A stretch of 64,000 bases of DNA from Pontibacter populi (GTDB lineage: Bacteria; Bacteroidota; Bacteroidia; Cytophagales; Hymenobacteraceae), in NCBI RefSeq assembly GCF_019336435.1, contig NZ_JAHWXQ010000004.1:62001-126000 (forward strand), in the 5' to 3' direction. Each line of letters begins with the position of its first letter. Position 1 is the stretch's first letter. The notes beneath the pieces are model-generated. The model had not been told where the DNA came from. It saw only the letters and a program-made list of their open reading frames with translations, and searched no databases. The position numbers were made by a program, and so were the translations under genes. Shown piece by piece: positions 42,667-51,763 of the stretch.

Positions 42667-42843
42667 TCCGGGTATACTTTTCTGCTTTAGCGTTTTAAAG
42701 GTAAAACTTTATCTCAAAACCGCCTAACAGTTTTAGCAAAAACTTATAAACATGTTTATCAACATAGCCAAAAATACTAAATTATTTAGCACACAATCTA
42801 ACTGCAAACGCTGCAAATCCATTTTAAGGAAAGCGCGTATCTG

Positions 42844-42870
42844 TTGTGCATCTAAAAAACGTTATCTTTA
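42844..42870 (+). promoter_or_regulatory. Promoter of the Omp85-like gene
   Basis: TTG, a 16-nt spacer, and TATCTTTA (one off TAnnTTTG). It lies 39 nt before the ATG at 42909 and thereby supports that start over an in-frame GTG at 42846. Confidence 0.5.
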
Positions 42871-42908
42871 GAAGGTTAACCTGCCCCCTAAGCTACCTGA
42901 GTAATTTT

Positions 42909-44795
42909 ATGCACCGTTTTCGCCCAAACTATAGCTTCGTGCTCCGCATGTTTTTGCTGGGCCTGTTGCTGTTGTTTACTATAGATGGAATTGCCCAGAA
43001 AAAGCCTGTCACCAAGCCCGACACAACTATAGTTTCCGATACCGCACGTTTTGAAGACCGCGTGATGCGCAACCTGAAAGAGTTGTCGGAGCGGAAAACG
43101 ATAATGGGGAAGCTGCTTAGCGCTATGCTGGATTTTACACCTGAAAGCGAAGCCGCTCTAAACCTGGATGCCGAGCTGATAGAGCGGGAATTTGAACGCC
43201 ACAACTATAAAGTCGTGCGCAGCATACGCGTTATTCCGCTGGATGCTTTTGGTTACTCTATACAGGATACCACCCGGAAACCTGCGAACTGGCTGGAGAA
43301 AACCGGCAATGTCTTTCATGCAAAAACCAAGAGAAGCCTGATCCGGAACAAGCTCCTTTTTGAGCAGTATAAAGTGCTGGAGCCACTGGCGCTTGTAGAA
43401 TCGGAACGTTTACTGCGCCAGACAGACTATATCCTGGATGCCCGCATTATTGTAAATGAGCAAACCACTACTGAAGACAGCCTGGACGTGATCGTGATTA
43501 CGAAAGACGTTTTTAGCTTGGGCGGGTCCGGGTCTTTTACACCTTCGTCGGGAGCTGGCAGGCTAACGGTGCGGGAACTCAACTTTTTAGGATTGGGCCA
43601 TCAGCCAGAACTTTCTTACCGTTTTAACCAGGCCAAGCCCCGCCCCTGGGAGTTTGCCGGCCGCTATAGTATAGAGAACATTGGCAGGTCTTATATAACT
43701 GCTGACATAGCGTATGTTAACGAAAACTATTACCAGGAAAAGAGTGCCTTCCTGCAACGGGATTTTTATGCCACCAACACACGCTATGCAGGTGCCGCAG
43801 GCATTAGCCAGATAGAAGAACGCATCCTGCTTCCGCCAACCAGCACCGATACTATTCCGCGGTTTGGTAACCTGTCCTATACCCGCCGCGATGCCTGGTT
43901 TGGACGTGCCTTTAAGTTTAAAAGCTATAACCTGGGCTACGAGCCACGCGGCCGCATGATTATAGGTCTGCGGGTGATCGATACCAATTATAAAACAACC
44001 CCTACCGATAATTTCCAGAGCAACCAACTATACCTGGGCAGCATTGGCTATAGTGTGCGTAAATATTACAAAGACCGCTACTTGTTTGGTTTTGGACGCA
44101 CAGAAGATATACCGGCTGGTAGTATTATTTCCGTTACTACCGGCTATGAAGAAGGCACCTTAACAAACCGCCGCTACCTGGGGGCTTCGTTCGCTTTTGC
44201 CAGGTACCGGCAACACTTTGGCTACCTGTATGGCAATGTAACATACGGTTCGTTTATAAATGATGGAAGCTGGCAGCAGGGCCTGTTACAGCTGCAATCG
44301 TTATACTTTACCAGGCTGTACGAAAATGGCAACTGGAAACTACGCCATTACCTGCAAACACGGGCTACGTTTGGCCTGAACCGTAACCCCGAGGATTTGC
44401 TGTCTATCAATAACAATGAAGGTTTGCGCGGCTTTAGCTCTGAGTTACTTAGAGGAAGCAAGCGTCTTACGCTTAACTATGAAGCTAACCTCTACACACC
44501 TTTTTCCTTTTTAGGCTTTAAACTGGCAACGGTAGCTTTTGCGGATGTGGCCTGGTTATCGGCTGGCAACAAAACTAGCCCCTTTAAAAACAAACCTTAT
44601 ACCGGCTACGGCATTGGCTTCCGGTTCCGTAACGAGTACCTGTCTTTCAGCACGATACAGATCTTACTAAGCTTTTACCCTCGACTGCCAGCTAACGAAG
44701 ACATCAGCAGCTTTAAGGTTTACGAGGCATCCCGCCCCTACTACGATTTTACCGATTTCCGATTTGAGCGCCCTGGCGTGGCAGAGTTTAAGTAA
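42909..44795 (+). CDS. BamA/TamA-like (Omp85 family) outer-membrane protein
   Basis: The product is 628 aa from the ATG at 42909; a signal peptide follows (MFLLGLLLLFTIDGIAQ), and a second ATG at 42948 would also fit. Residues about 80-210 contain POTRA-like segments (VVRSIRVIPLDAFGYS, DYILDARIIVNEQTTTEDSLDVIVITKD). The rest is a barrel with LNFLGLGHQPELSYRF, NNNEGLRGFSSELLRGSKRLTLNYEANL (the RGF/LRGxxxxRG region of Omp85 strand 6) and an aromatic C-terminal region. It is smaller than BamA and likely a specialised transport or assembly factor. Confidence 0.85.
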   Translation: MHRFRPNYSFVLRMFLLGLLLLFTIDGIAQKKPVTKPDTTIVSDTARFEDRVMRNLKELSERKTIMGKLLSAMLDFTPESEAALNLDAELIEREFERHNYKVVRSIRVIPLDAFGYSIQDTTRKPANWLEKTGNVFHAKTKRSLIRNKLLFEQYKVLEPLALVESERLLRQTDYILDARIIVNEQTTTEDSLDVIVITKDVFSLGGSGSFTPSSGAGRLTVRELNFLGLGHQPELSYRFNQAKPRPWEFAGRYSIENIGRSYITADIAYVNENYYQEKSAFLQRDFYATNTRYAGAAGISQIEERILLPPTSTDTIPRFGNLSYTRRDAWFGRAFKFKSYNLGYEPRGRMIIGLRVIDTNYKTTPTDNFQSNQLYLGSIGYSVRKYYKDRYLFGFGRTEDIPAGSIISVTTGYEEGTLTNRRYLGASFAFARYRQHFGYLYGNVTYGSFINDGSWQQGLLQLQSLYFTRLYENGNWKLRHYLQTRATFGLNRNPEDLLSINNNEGLRGFSSELLRGSKRLTLNYEANLYTPFSFLGFKLATVAFADVAWLSAGNKTSPFKNKPYTGYGIGFRFRNEYLSFSTIQILLSFYPRLPANEDISSFKVYEASRPYYDFTDFRFERPGVAEFK

Positions 44796-44859
44796 GGTTT
44801 AGCATATCCTTTTTGTGCTTTTCGAGGTAAGTATAGGTATAGCATTACAAACTATACCT

Positions 44860-45492
44860 ATGGAAAAACTAAGAGAAAAATCAGAATATGAAGGGAACCC
44901 GGTTGGGTTATCAGATAATACAGCGAAGGTTATGGCCCGTGAACTGGACCGCCACCTGTCATCTTTTATTACACTATTTAACCAGTACCACAAGCACCAC
45001 TGGATGGTGGAAGGCCCGCAGTTCAGGGATCTGCATTTGTTTTTTGAGGACCATTACACCCAGCTGCACGAGCAGTATGATGCGATTGCCGAACGCCTGA
45101 CCGTGATGGGCTACTGCCCTACCTGCCACCCACAGAAGCAACTGGAACTTACGTATATAGACCATGAAGAAGAAGGTGTTTTCAGGATAAGAGAAATGCT
45201 GGCCAAGGACATGGACGATGAGAAAACGATAGCTATAGAGTTACGCAAAACCATAAAACTGGCTTTGCAGCACGAAGATTTCGCCACCAAAGCACTACTG
45301 GAAGGTATCCTGATCAAAACAGAGGACCGCTGTCACCACATAGAGCATTTCTTAGGCGATGATGGTTTATCGATTGGAATGATAGCCAGGCCCGAGGATA
45401 TTATGGAGAGTGAAGATGAGAAAAGCCGCAGCAGCAAAACCGGCTTAAGAGTAACAGCCAGAAAAGCTCCTGCCAAAGCAAAAGCGAAGTAA
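44860..45492 (+). CDS. dps: Dps family ferritin-like DNA-protection protein
   Basis: The product is 210 aa from the ATG at 44860; an in-frame GTG at 44815 would add an unlikely extension. The Dps ferroxidase ligands are H47 in NQYHKHHWMVEGPQF and D74/E78 in EQYDAIAERL. The family binds and oxidises Fe(II) with peroxide and shields DNA in starvation. Two additions stand out: a MGYCPTCHPQ segment with a CxxC pair in the loop after helix 2, and a lysine/alanine-rich tail (TARKAPAKAKAK) of the kind that binds DNA. Confidence 0.92.
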   Translation: MEKLREKSEYEGNPVGLSDNTAKVMARELDRHLSSFITLFNQYHKHHWMVEGPQFRDLHLFFEDHYTQLHEQYDAIAERLTVMGYCPTCHPQKQLELTYIDHEEEGVFRIREMLAKDMDDEKTIAIELRKTIKLALQHEDFATKALLEGILIKTEDRCHHIEHFLGDDGLSIGMIARPEDIMESEDEKSRSSKTGLRVTARKAPAKAKAK

Positions 45493-45514
45493 GTTTTACA
45501 ACTATAGATTTAAA

Positions 45515-45540
45515 AAGGCAGCACTTTGCAGTGCTGCCTT
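45515..45540 (+). terminator. Terminator of dps
   Basis: Perfect 10-bp stem aaggcagcac / gtgctgcctt with a 6-nt loop and a short T-rich tail. Confidence 0.8.
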
Positions 45541-45569
45541 CTTTGTTTACTTTATCCCTAAAAATAAGA

Positions 45570-46085
45570 GAAGGGGTTAACCCACCCCTGCCCCTTCCGA
45601 GAGGGGAATTTTCAGTTATAGTTGGTAGCTATAGTTCTAAAGTTTGTGGGTTTTAGGTCTATAGTTTGATAGTTATTTTTTCGCTGGCGCGGGTTTGCAA
45701 CCCGTGTCTTACTTTGGTGTTGAGTTTGTAACTCAACTGGCCCGGCAGGGATAAGAATTGTCTGAATCAGGATTTTCAGGAATGGGCTTTTGTAATAGTT
45801 GGTGGCTATAGTTTTATAGCTACGGTTGGTCTAACCACCCCTTTATCCCCTCATTGTCTAAGGCGGGGAGCTTTGTGGCCTATACTATAGTTTAATTTAT
45901 AGCTTCATAATTGGTGTGATAACACCCCTGTTGAGCGCTGCTTGCAAGCTTCGAACTCTCGTTCTCTCTTGTCCTCAAGGTGACAATTCTGTCATTGCTA
46001 TAGTTTGAGTTATAGTTTTATGGTTTCTGTTTATCATCCCCCTGCCCCCTTCCAAGGGGGACTTTTCAACTACTCCTTTACAACT
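45570..46085. repeat. Intergenic mosaic of short interspersed repeats (left part of block 2)
   Basis: Units appear in the same order as at 11.1-11.5 kb, with one at the front: AACCCACCCCTGCCCCTTCC-GAGAGGGGAATTT (45579-45611), ctggcgcgggtttgcaacccgtg hairpin, gttgagtttgtaactcaac hairpin (45719-45737), TTGTCTGAATCAGGATTTT (45758-45776), TTGTCTAAGGCGGGGAGCTTT (near 45865), tcctcaaggtgacaattctgtcattg, and a CCCCCTGCCCCCTTCCAAGG unit (near 46040). CTATAG and TATAGTT motifs separate the units. No coding frame. Confidence 0.75.
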
Positions 46086-46485
46086 GTCATTTCGACGAAA
46101 GGAGAAATCTGAATTAGCTATAGTTATAGCCCACGAGCAGGACAGGTTTACCTGTCCCTTTGCAACTATTACTACGATCAATCTCGAAGCTGAACGGTTC
46201 AAACTATAGACTCAGGTAGCTATGAGAAACGTATCAGTCTTTGGGTGGAGCGCCTTGTAGATTTCTGGTGCCGTGAGGCATTGTGAGGAACGAACAAAAG
46301 AAATGTACACCGCGCGATGCCCGAAGACGGGGCCTCCCGGCCGTGAGGGCACCAAAGCTAACTATAGAACGATAGGTACCTAGAGCTCCCAAGATTTGGA
46401 GTAGCTATAGAAGAAAAGGCTAGGTTCGGAGTGCAGAGTAGCAAACTATAAGCTGAGATAGATTTCTCTCTGCGTTCGAAATGAC
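46086..46485. repeat. ~400-bp MITE-like element with terminal inverted repeats, copy 2
   Basis: The left end gtcatttcgacgaaaggaga (and aatct) at 46086-46110 is an imperfect inverse of the right end gatttctctctgcgttcgaaatgac (46461-46485). The inside holds gacaggtttacctgtccctttg, then cagtctttgggtggagcgcc, then the GC-rich 77-nt core 46281-46357 identical to copy 1 (11691-11767). The core can fold (ggggcctcccggcc / gtgaggg segments). No protein is encoded, so a structured RNA or a transposase-dependent element is possible. From 46486 to the next gene only AT-rich sequence with a promoter-like box is seen. Confidence 0.75.
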
Positions 46486-46677
46486 TAAAGAAGAACTATA
46501 ACCCAGACACTAGCAGGAGCTGCGCACACTGCTAGGTCTTATCAATCCAGAAAGTCAATAAAACCCAACTTCACCCTTATTATTACACTTAACCCACTCC
46601 AACTTATACTTTATCCGAAATATACGCCCCATACCTATTTAGCAGGTTCTCAGCTTTTAAAGCGTTTGGCTTTTTGT

Positions 46678-46685
46678 TAGATTTG
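46678..46685 (+). promoter_or_regulatory. Putative -7 box of cvfB
   Basis: TAGATTTG matches TAnnTTTG exactly, 29 nt before the start codon. No TTG at standard -33 spacing. Confidence 0.5.
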
Positions 46686-46714
46686 TAGAACAGCACTTAT
46701 ACAACAACACGCAC

Positions 46715-47554
46715 ATGGTAGATTTAGGCAATTACAACGAGCTCGAGATAGCTCGTGAAGTAGACTTCGGGGTTTATTTAACATCTGAAGACGGCGATAT
46801 ACTGCTTCCTAAAAAGTATTTACCAGAAGGCGCTAAAGTAGGCGACTTTGTGCGTGTATTCGTGTACCGTGACTCCGAAGATCGTGTAATCGCTACAAAC
46901 CTTACACCGCTTGCTACAGTGGGTCAATTTGCGGGATTGTTATGTAAAGATACTTCCAGCTTCGGCGCCTTCCTGGACTGGGGACTGGAGAAAGACCTGC
47001 TGGTACCGCTCAATAACCAGAAAGACAAAATGGTACCCGGCCGTAAGTACTGCGTGTATGTGTATTTAGATGATGCATCGGATCGTATAGTTGGCACTGC
47101 AAAGATCAACAAATACCTGCAGAACGATGATATCCAGGTGAAAGAAGGTGAGCAGGTAGAACTGCTAGTTGCTGCCTATACCGACCTTGGCTATAACGTG
47201 ATCATCAACAACACCTATTTAGGCCTCCTCTACCGTAACGAGGTTTTTAAAGACCTGGAGATCGGGGATAAGGTACCCGGCTACATCAAAACCATCCGCC
47301 CGGATAACAAAATAGATGTAACGCTGCGCAAACCGGATGCTGATACCTTCAGCGAAATGGATGAAACCTCCGCGAAGGTCATGCAATTGCTTGAAGAACA
47401 GAACGGCACCCTGAATCTGTCTGATAAGAGTGACCCGGAAGATATTTACCGTATAGTTGGCGCGAGTAAAAAGATGTTTAAAAGAGCGATTGGCAACCTG
47501 TACAAAGCAGGCAAGGTCGAGATTTTTGAAGACTACATTAAACTCAGGCGTTAG
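46715..47554 (+). CDS. cvfB: S1-like RNA-binding protein, CvfB/YitL family
   Basis: The 279-aa product has the CvfB plan: an OB/S1 domain (GVYLTSEDGDILLPKKYLPEGAKVGDFVRVFVYRDSEDR), a second S1 (GQFAGLLCKDTSSFGAFLDWGLEKDLLVP), a third (TYLGLLYRNEVFKDLEIGDKVPGYIKTIRPDNKIDVTLR) and a C-terminal winged helix (DPEDIYRIVGASKKMFKRAIGNLYKAGKVEIFEDYIKLR). The family binds RNA and affects virulence factors in Firmicutes; the role in Bacteroidota is less clear. No CTATAG motif in the gene. Confidence 0.93.
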   Translation: MVDLGNYNELEIAREVDFGVYLTSEDGDILLPKKYLPEGAKVGDFVRVFVYRDSEDRVIATNLTPLATVGQFAGLLCKDTSSFGAFLDWGLEKDLLVPLNNQKDKMVPGRKYCVYVYLDDASDRIVGTAKINKYLQNDDIQVKEGEQVELLVAAYTDLGYNVIINNTYLGLLYRNEVFKDLEIGDKVPGYIKTIRPDNKIDVTLRKPDADTFSEMDETSAKVMQLLEEQNGTLNLSDKSDPEDIYRIVGASKKMFKRAIGNLYKAGKVEIFEDYIKLRR

Positions 47555-47637
47555 CCACGTCTTACCTCCGCAACACTAACTATAAACCAGACTGATAACC
47601 TTTTACAGCAGCGCTCTCGTCAGGCGTCGTTACTATA

Positions 47638-50151
47638 ATGCTATACCACTATCTCGCCTTTGCCTTAACTTTTACTTTATTAACCGGTACTGCCACAGCA
47701 ACCGACAAAAACAAAGAGCCCGAAGCCACGGAGCTGAAACGCAAAACAACCATAGCCGCACGCGCTACCAAAGCTCCTGTGCTGGATGGTTACCTGGAGC
47801 CCGAGGTATGGCAAACGGTAGCTCCTGCTACAAACTTTGTACGCTACGACCCGCATAACGGCAAGCCATCGTCTCAGGACACGGAAGTTTACCTGCTTTA
47901 TGATAACGAAGCGGTTTACATTGGTGCCAAACTATACGATACTGCTCCGGACTCTATACTTACCCAGTTTGGCGGGCGCGACTCCGGGGAGAATAACTCT
48001 GATATGTTTGCCGTGTACCTGGACACCTATAACGATAAGCAGAATGCTTTCGCCTTTATGGTTTCGGCGGCGGGTGTGCAAACGGATATAAAGTTTTCGC
48101 AGGGCCGCGAAGACTGGAACTGGGATGCCGTGTGGGCCAGCAAAGCTAAAAAAACTACCGAAGGCTGGGTAGTAGAAATGAAGATCCCGTATGGCGCTAT
48201 CCGCTTCCCCGAAACCGAAGTACAGACCTGGGGCGTAAACTTTATGCGCGTGATCCGTCGTGCCCGCGAAAAATCATACTGGAACCATGTAAATAACGCC
48301 GTAGAGGGGTTTGTGAGCCAGGAAGGACGCGCCATTGGTATAGAAGGTATCAAGTCGCCAGTGCGTCTGCAGTTTACTCCTTACGTTTCAGGATACATTA
48401 ACCATTATTCCGGCGACACCAAAGGCAAAAGCCCTTTCACCCATTCTATAGGCGGTGGTATGGATGTGAAATATGGTATCAACGATGCATTTACGCTAGA
48501 TGTAACTTTAGTGCCTGATTTTACCCAGACGAAGTCTGATAACCAGGTTCTGAACCTAAGCCCATTTGAAGTGAAGTATGGGGAAAATCGCCAGTTCTTT
48601 ATCGAAAGCACGGAGCTGTTTAATAAAGGAGGTTTATTAAATTCTCGTCGTATTGGGGGCACACCTATTTTTAAAAACCACATAAGCAGGCAAATTCCTA
48701 AAACCGAAACTATAGTTGAGAATCCGGGCATCAGTGGTTTGCTGAATGCAGCCAAATTATCTGGCCGAACTATAAAAGGGTTAGGTATTGGCATCCTAAA
48801 TGCTTTTACGCGCAACATGTATGCTACTGTCCGGGATAATGAAACTGGTGGAACCCGCGAGGTGCTCACCGACCCGTTTACTAACTATAATGTATTTGTG
48901 CTGGACCAAACCTTGCCACGCAACTCATTTATTACGTTTACCAATACCAATGTTACGCGCAGCAAAGATGTTTACGATGCTAACGTATCGGGCTTACAAT
49001 TGCGCTTTGCTGATAAGACGAATACCTATGCCATACGTGCGGGCGGTAACCTAAGCCAGTTATATGGCAATAACATTATAGTTCGCAGCGATACACTGCC
49101 GGATAAGCTGCACCTTGGACACCAATACAACGTGAACCTGAGCAAGGTTAGCGGTAACCTGCGTTACGGCATTAACCATCACGTAGAGTCAAACACTTAC
49201 GAGATAAATGATCTGGGTTTTCTAAGCAACAACAACGAGGTCAGCAACAGTGCCAGCATCGGCTACAACTTTTACCAACCTATCTGGAAGTTTCTGAGCT
49301 GGAGTAACAGCTTGAGCGTGAGCCATAGCATGTTATATGCGCCGCGCGAGTATGTGAGTTCAAGTATGAGCATGAGTACCAACGTGCGCTTCCGTAATTT
49401 CATGAGTGCTTACTGGAGCTTTGGGTTGCGCCCGGGCAATGCCTATGATTATTTCGAAGCACGCACCTTCCCGAGAGTTTTCATTAAACCACCTGCCTTT
49501 GATACCAACATCGGGATGAGCTCTGACTACAGGAAACGCCTGGCTATGGATGCATCAACAGGTTTCTGGAGATCTAGCCGTTACGATCAATTCAGTTGGT
49601 GGGGAAATTTCAGCCCGCGCTTCCGTGTAAATGATAAGCTGTTGCTCATAAACAACAACAACTATAACAAAGAGCTGCGCAACATTGGCTATGCTGGTAT
49701 AAACAAATCCAAGAATATAATTTTCGGGGATCGTACGGTAACTACATTTACCACTACCCTGTCAGGAGCTTATATCTTTAACGAGAAAACCGGCGTTACC
49801 CTGAATATGCGCCATTACTGGAGCAGAGCCGAGTACCAGAAATTTTATGAACTTACCCAGAATGGTGGATTAATGGCAGCAACTGCTGATGAGAATAACG
49901 ACTTTTCAGGCTTTAACAACATCAACTATAACACCTTTAATGTAGACCTTGTTTATAGCTGGCGATTTGCGCCAGGCAGCGAACTAATGGTTGTCTGGAA
50001 AAACGAAATTAAAGACGAACGCAAAGAAGTCGAGAAAAAATATATCGAAAACCTGAACAAGACCTTACAGGCACCACAGAACAATAATTTCTCTGTTAAA
50101 TTATTATACTACATCGACTATATAGCCCTCAAAAACGTATTCTCAGCATAA
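47638..50151 (+). CDS. DUF5916 protein with N-terminal CBM9-like domain
   Basis: The 837-aa secreted protein has a signal peptide (ending GTATAT). Residues about 40-215 are a CBM9-like domain (APVLDGYLEPEVWQ, YLLYDNEAVYIGAKLYD, VEMKIPYGAIRFP). The rest is the DUF5916 barrel with QFTPYVSGYINHY, DFTQTKSDNQVLNLSPFEVKYGENRQFFIEST and a C-terminal FSVKLLYYIDY. The family is exported, probably outer-membrane, with no known activity. It carries in-frame TATAGTT variants. Confidence 0.9.
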   Translation: MLYHYLAFALTFTLLTGTATATDKNKEPEATELKRKTTIAARATKAPVLDGYLEPEVWQTVAPATNFVRYDPHNGKPSSQDTEVYLLYDNEAVYIGAKLYDTAPDSILTQFGGRDSGENNSDMFAVYLDTYNDKQNAFAFMVSAAGVQTDIKFSQGREDWNWDAVWASKAKKTTEGWVVEMKIPYGAIRFPETEVQTWGVNFMRVIRRAREKSYWNHVNNAVEGFVSQEGRAIGIEGIKSPVRLQFTPYVSGYINHYSGDTKGKSPFTHSIGGGMDVKYGINDAFTLDVTLVPDFTQTKSDNQVLNLSPFEVKYGENRQFFIESTELFNKGGLLNSRRIGGTPIFKNHISRQIPKTETIVENPGISGLLNAAKLSGRTIKGLGIGILNAFTRNMYATVRDNETGGTREVLTDPFTNYNVFVLDQTLPRNSFITFTNTNVTRSKDVYDANVSGLQLRFADKTNTYAIRAGGNLSQLYGNNIIVRSDTLPDKLHLGHQYNVNLSKVSGNLRYGINHHVESNTYEINDLGFLSNNNEVSNSASIGYNFYQPIWKFLSWSNSLSVSHSMLYAPREYVSSSMSMSTNVRFRNFMSAYWSFGLRPGNAYDYFEARTFPRVFIKPPAFDTNIGMSSDYRKRLAMDASTGFWRSSRYDQFSWWGNFSPRFRVNDKLLLINNNNYNKELRNIGYAGINKSKNIIFGDRTVTTFTTTLSGAYIFNEKTGVTLNMRHYWSRAEYQKFYELTQNGGLMAATADENNDFSGFNNINYNTFNVDLVYSWRFAPGSELMVVWKNEIKDERKEVEKKYIENLNKTLQAPQNNNFSVKLLYYIDYIALKNVFSA

Positions 50152-50164
50152 GCTTACATCTCTT

Positions 50165-50851
50165 ATGCACAAAACCCGAAATGCGTTAATTGTTGGTGCC
50201 AGCGGTTTGGTTGGTGGTCATTGCCTGCGCCTGCTCCTGGCCAGTGAAAGGTACAGCCAGGTTATTTCTGTGGGTCGCCGCGACCTGCCGCTTATCCATC
50301 CCAAACTGGACCAGAAGGTTATAGATTTTGACAATCTGAAAAAGTATGGTGCTGAGCTTGCCGCCGACGATGTATACTGCTGCCTGGGCACCACTATCAA
50401 AAAGGCTGGTTCTAAAGAGAACTTCTATAAGGTTGATTACACCTACGTGGTGGAGCTGGCCAAGCTCGCCTCTGCTAAAAATGCTGCGCAGTTTCTGGTA
50501 GTTTCCTCAATGGGTGCCGATGCCGGTTCTATGATCTTTTATAACAAAGTGAAGGGCGAGATGGAGCGCGATGTGCAGGACCTTAATTTCAGGACGGTGC
50601 ATATTTTCAGGCCTTCTCTGTTGTTGGGCGAGCGCGAAGAAGAACGTACCGGCGAAGAACTGGCCTCTAAAATAATGAAGCCCCTGAGCGGATTAATGGT
50701 TGGCCCGCTAAGCAAGTACAAACCTATACTTGGCGAAGATGTAGCCAAAGCCATGCTCTATGCCGCTTCGCAAAACCAAGGTGGCACCCAGATCTATCCG
50801 TCTGACAAAATAGCTAAAATGGCTGCAAACTATAGCCAGAGCCTTGCGTAA
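50165..50851 (+). CDS. NAD(P)-binding oxidoreductase, HTATIP2-like
   Basis: The 228-aa product has the Rossmann nucleotide motif NALIVGASGLVGGHCL (GxSGxxG), YCCLGTTIKKAGS, a LVVSSMGAD strand and the YNKVKGEMERDV segment holding the Y-x-x-x-K pair, then HIFRPSLLLGERE. This is the pattern of atypical short-chain dehydrogenases of the HTATIP2/TIP30 type. The substrate is unknown. It follows the DUF5916 gene by 13 nt and precedes the methyltransferase gene by 25 nt. Confidence 0.88.
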   Translation: MHKTRNALIVGASGLVGGHCLRLLLASERYSQVISVGRRDLPLIHPKLDQKVIDFDNLKKYGAELAADDVYCCLGTTIKKAGSKENFYKVDYTYVVELAKLASAKNAAQFLVVSSMGADAGSMIFYNKVKGEMERDVQDLNFRTVHIFRPSLLLGEREEERTGEELASKIMKPLSGLMVGPLSKYKPILGEDVAKAMLYAASQNQGGTQIYPSDKIAKMAANYSQSLA

Positions 50852-50876
50852 AGGCTAATCACCTAAAGCTATAGTT

Positions 50877-51662
50877 ATGCAGCAGCGCCACCTTCGGCAC
50901 GTTTTCCCGAAAGCCAGCCAGTACGACCCCGAATGGGTGCGCAAGCACTCGATGGGCGAAAACGTACTTTTCAACCTCGAAAGCCTAACCAAATCACTGC
51001 ACCTGAAACCGGGCATGCGCGTGCTGGACCTGGGTTGTGGCAAGGCCATCAGTTCTATTTTCCTGGCAAAAGAGTTTGGCGTTAAGGTCTGGGCTGTGGA
51101 CGAGGCCATTTCTGCGAGCGACAACTATGAGCGCATACTGGAAGAAGGCTGCGAAGAGAACGTAATTCCTATAGAGGCCGATGCCCGCTCGCTGCCCTTT
51201 GCCGAAGAGTATTTTGATGCCGTAATTGTGGTGGACTCTTATACCTACTTTGGCACCGATGAAAAATACCTGCCCTACATCGCCCGCTTTGTAAAACCCA
51301 ATGGCTACATAGCTATAGTTGATGTGTGCTTTACCGAAGAAATAGAAACACTGAAGCAGGTTCCGAAATTTCTGAAGAAAGACTACAAGAACTACTGGTA
51401 TTTTATACACAGTGTAGCCTGGTGGCGAAAGCTATGGGAGAAGACCGGATTAGTACAAATCGAAGCTGCAGAAGAATTATCCGAAGCAAAGGTAGTACGC
51501 GAGCATTATATCCGCGATTTTGAGAACGAAAAAAAGCCGGATGCTTTTGCCAAAGCGCTTAAGCTTGATGATCAGCAGTTTATCTCTTTTTTTAAGCTGA
51601 TCGGGAAGCGAACTCGCAAGTCTGTGTATCTGCAGAGCTACAAAACTTCATTTAAAAAGTAG
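50877..51662 (+). CDS. Class I SAM-dependent methyltransferase
   Basis: The 261-aa product has SAM motif I VLDLGCGKAISSIFLA, motif II-like VWAVDEAIS and IPIEADARSLPFAEEYFDAVIVVDSYTYFG, then a YIAIVDVCFTEE strand. It resembles small-molecule methyltransferases of the UbiE/Coq5 fold; the substrate is not evident. Co-directional and close to the oxidoreductase gene, so probably co-transcribed. Confidence 0.88.
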   Translation: MQQRHLRHVFPKASQYDPEWVRKHSMGENVLFNLESLTKSLHLKPGMRVLDLGCGKAISSIFLAKEFGVKVWAVDEAISASDNYERILEEGCEENVIPIEADARSLPFAEEYFDAVIVVDSYTYFGTDEKYLPYIARFVKPNGYIAIVDVCFTEEIETLKQVPKFLKKDYKNYWYFIHSVAWWRKLWEKTGLVQIEAAEELSEAKVVREHYIRDFENEKKPDAFAKALKLDDQQFISFFKLIGKRTRKSVYLQSYKTSFKK

Positions 51663-51763
51663 ACCGATCGTACAATTTTTGTTTAACTATGCGTTAGATG
51701 TTTTAATTTTACGGCATCTGGCAACACAATTGTCAGTTGCACATTTTTAACTTTTAACCTTTC

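Noticed and set aside
45975..46202. 75-aa minus-strand open frame in repeat block 2
   Set aside because: It runs across several unrelated repeat units and resembles no protein; composition is not coding-like.
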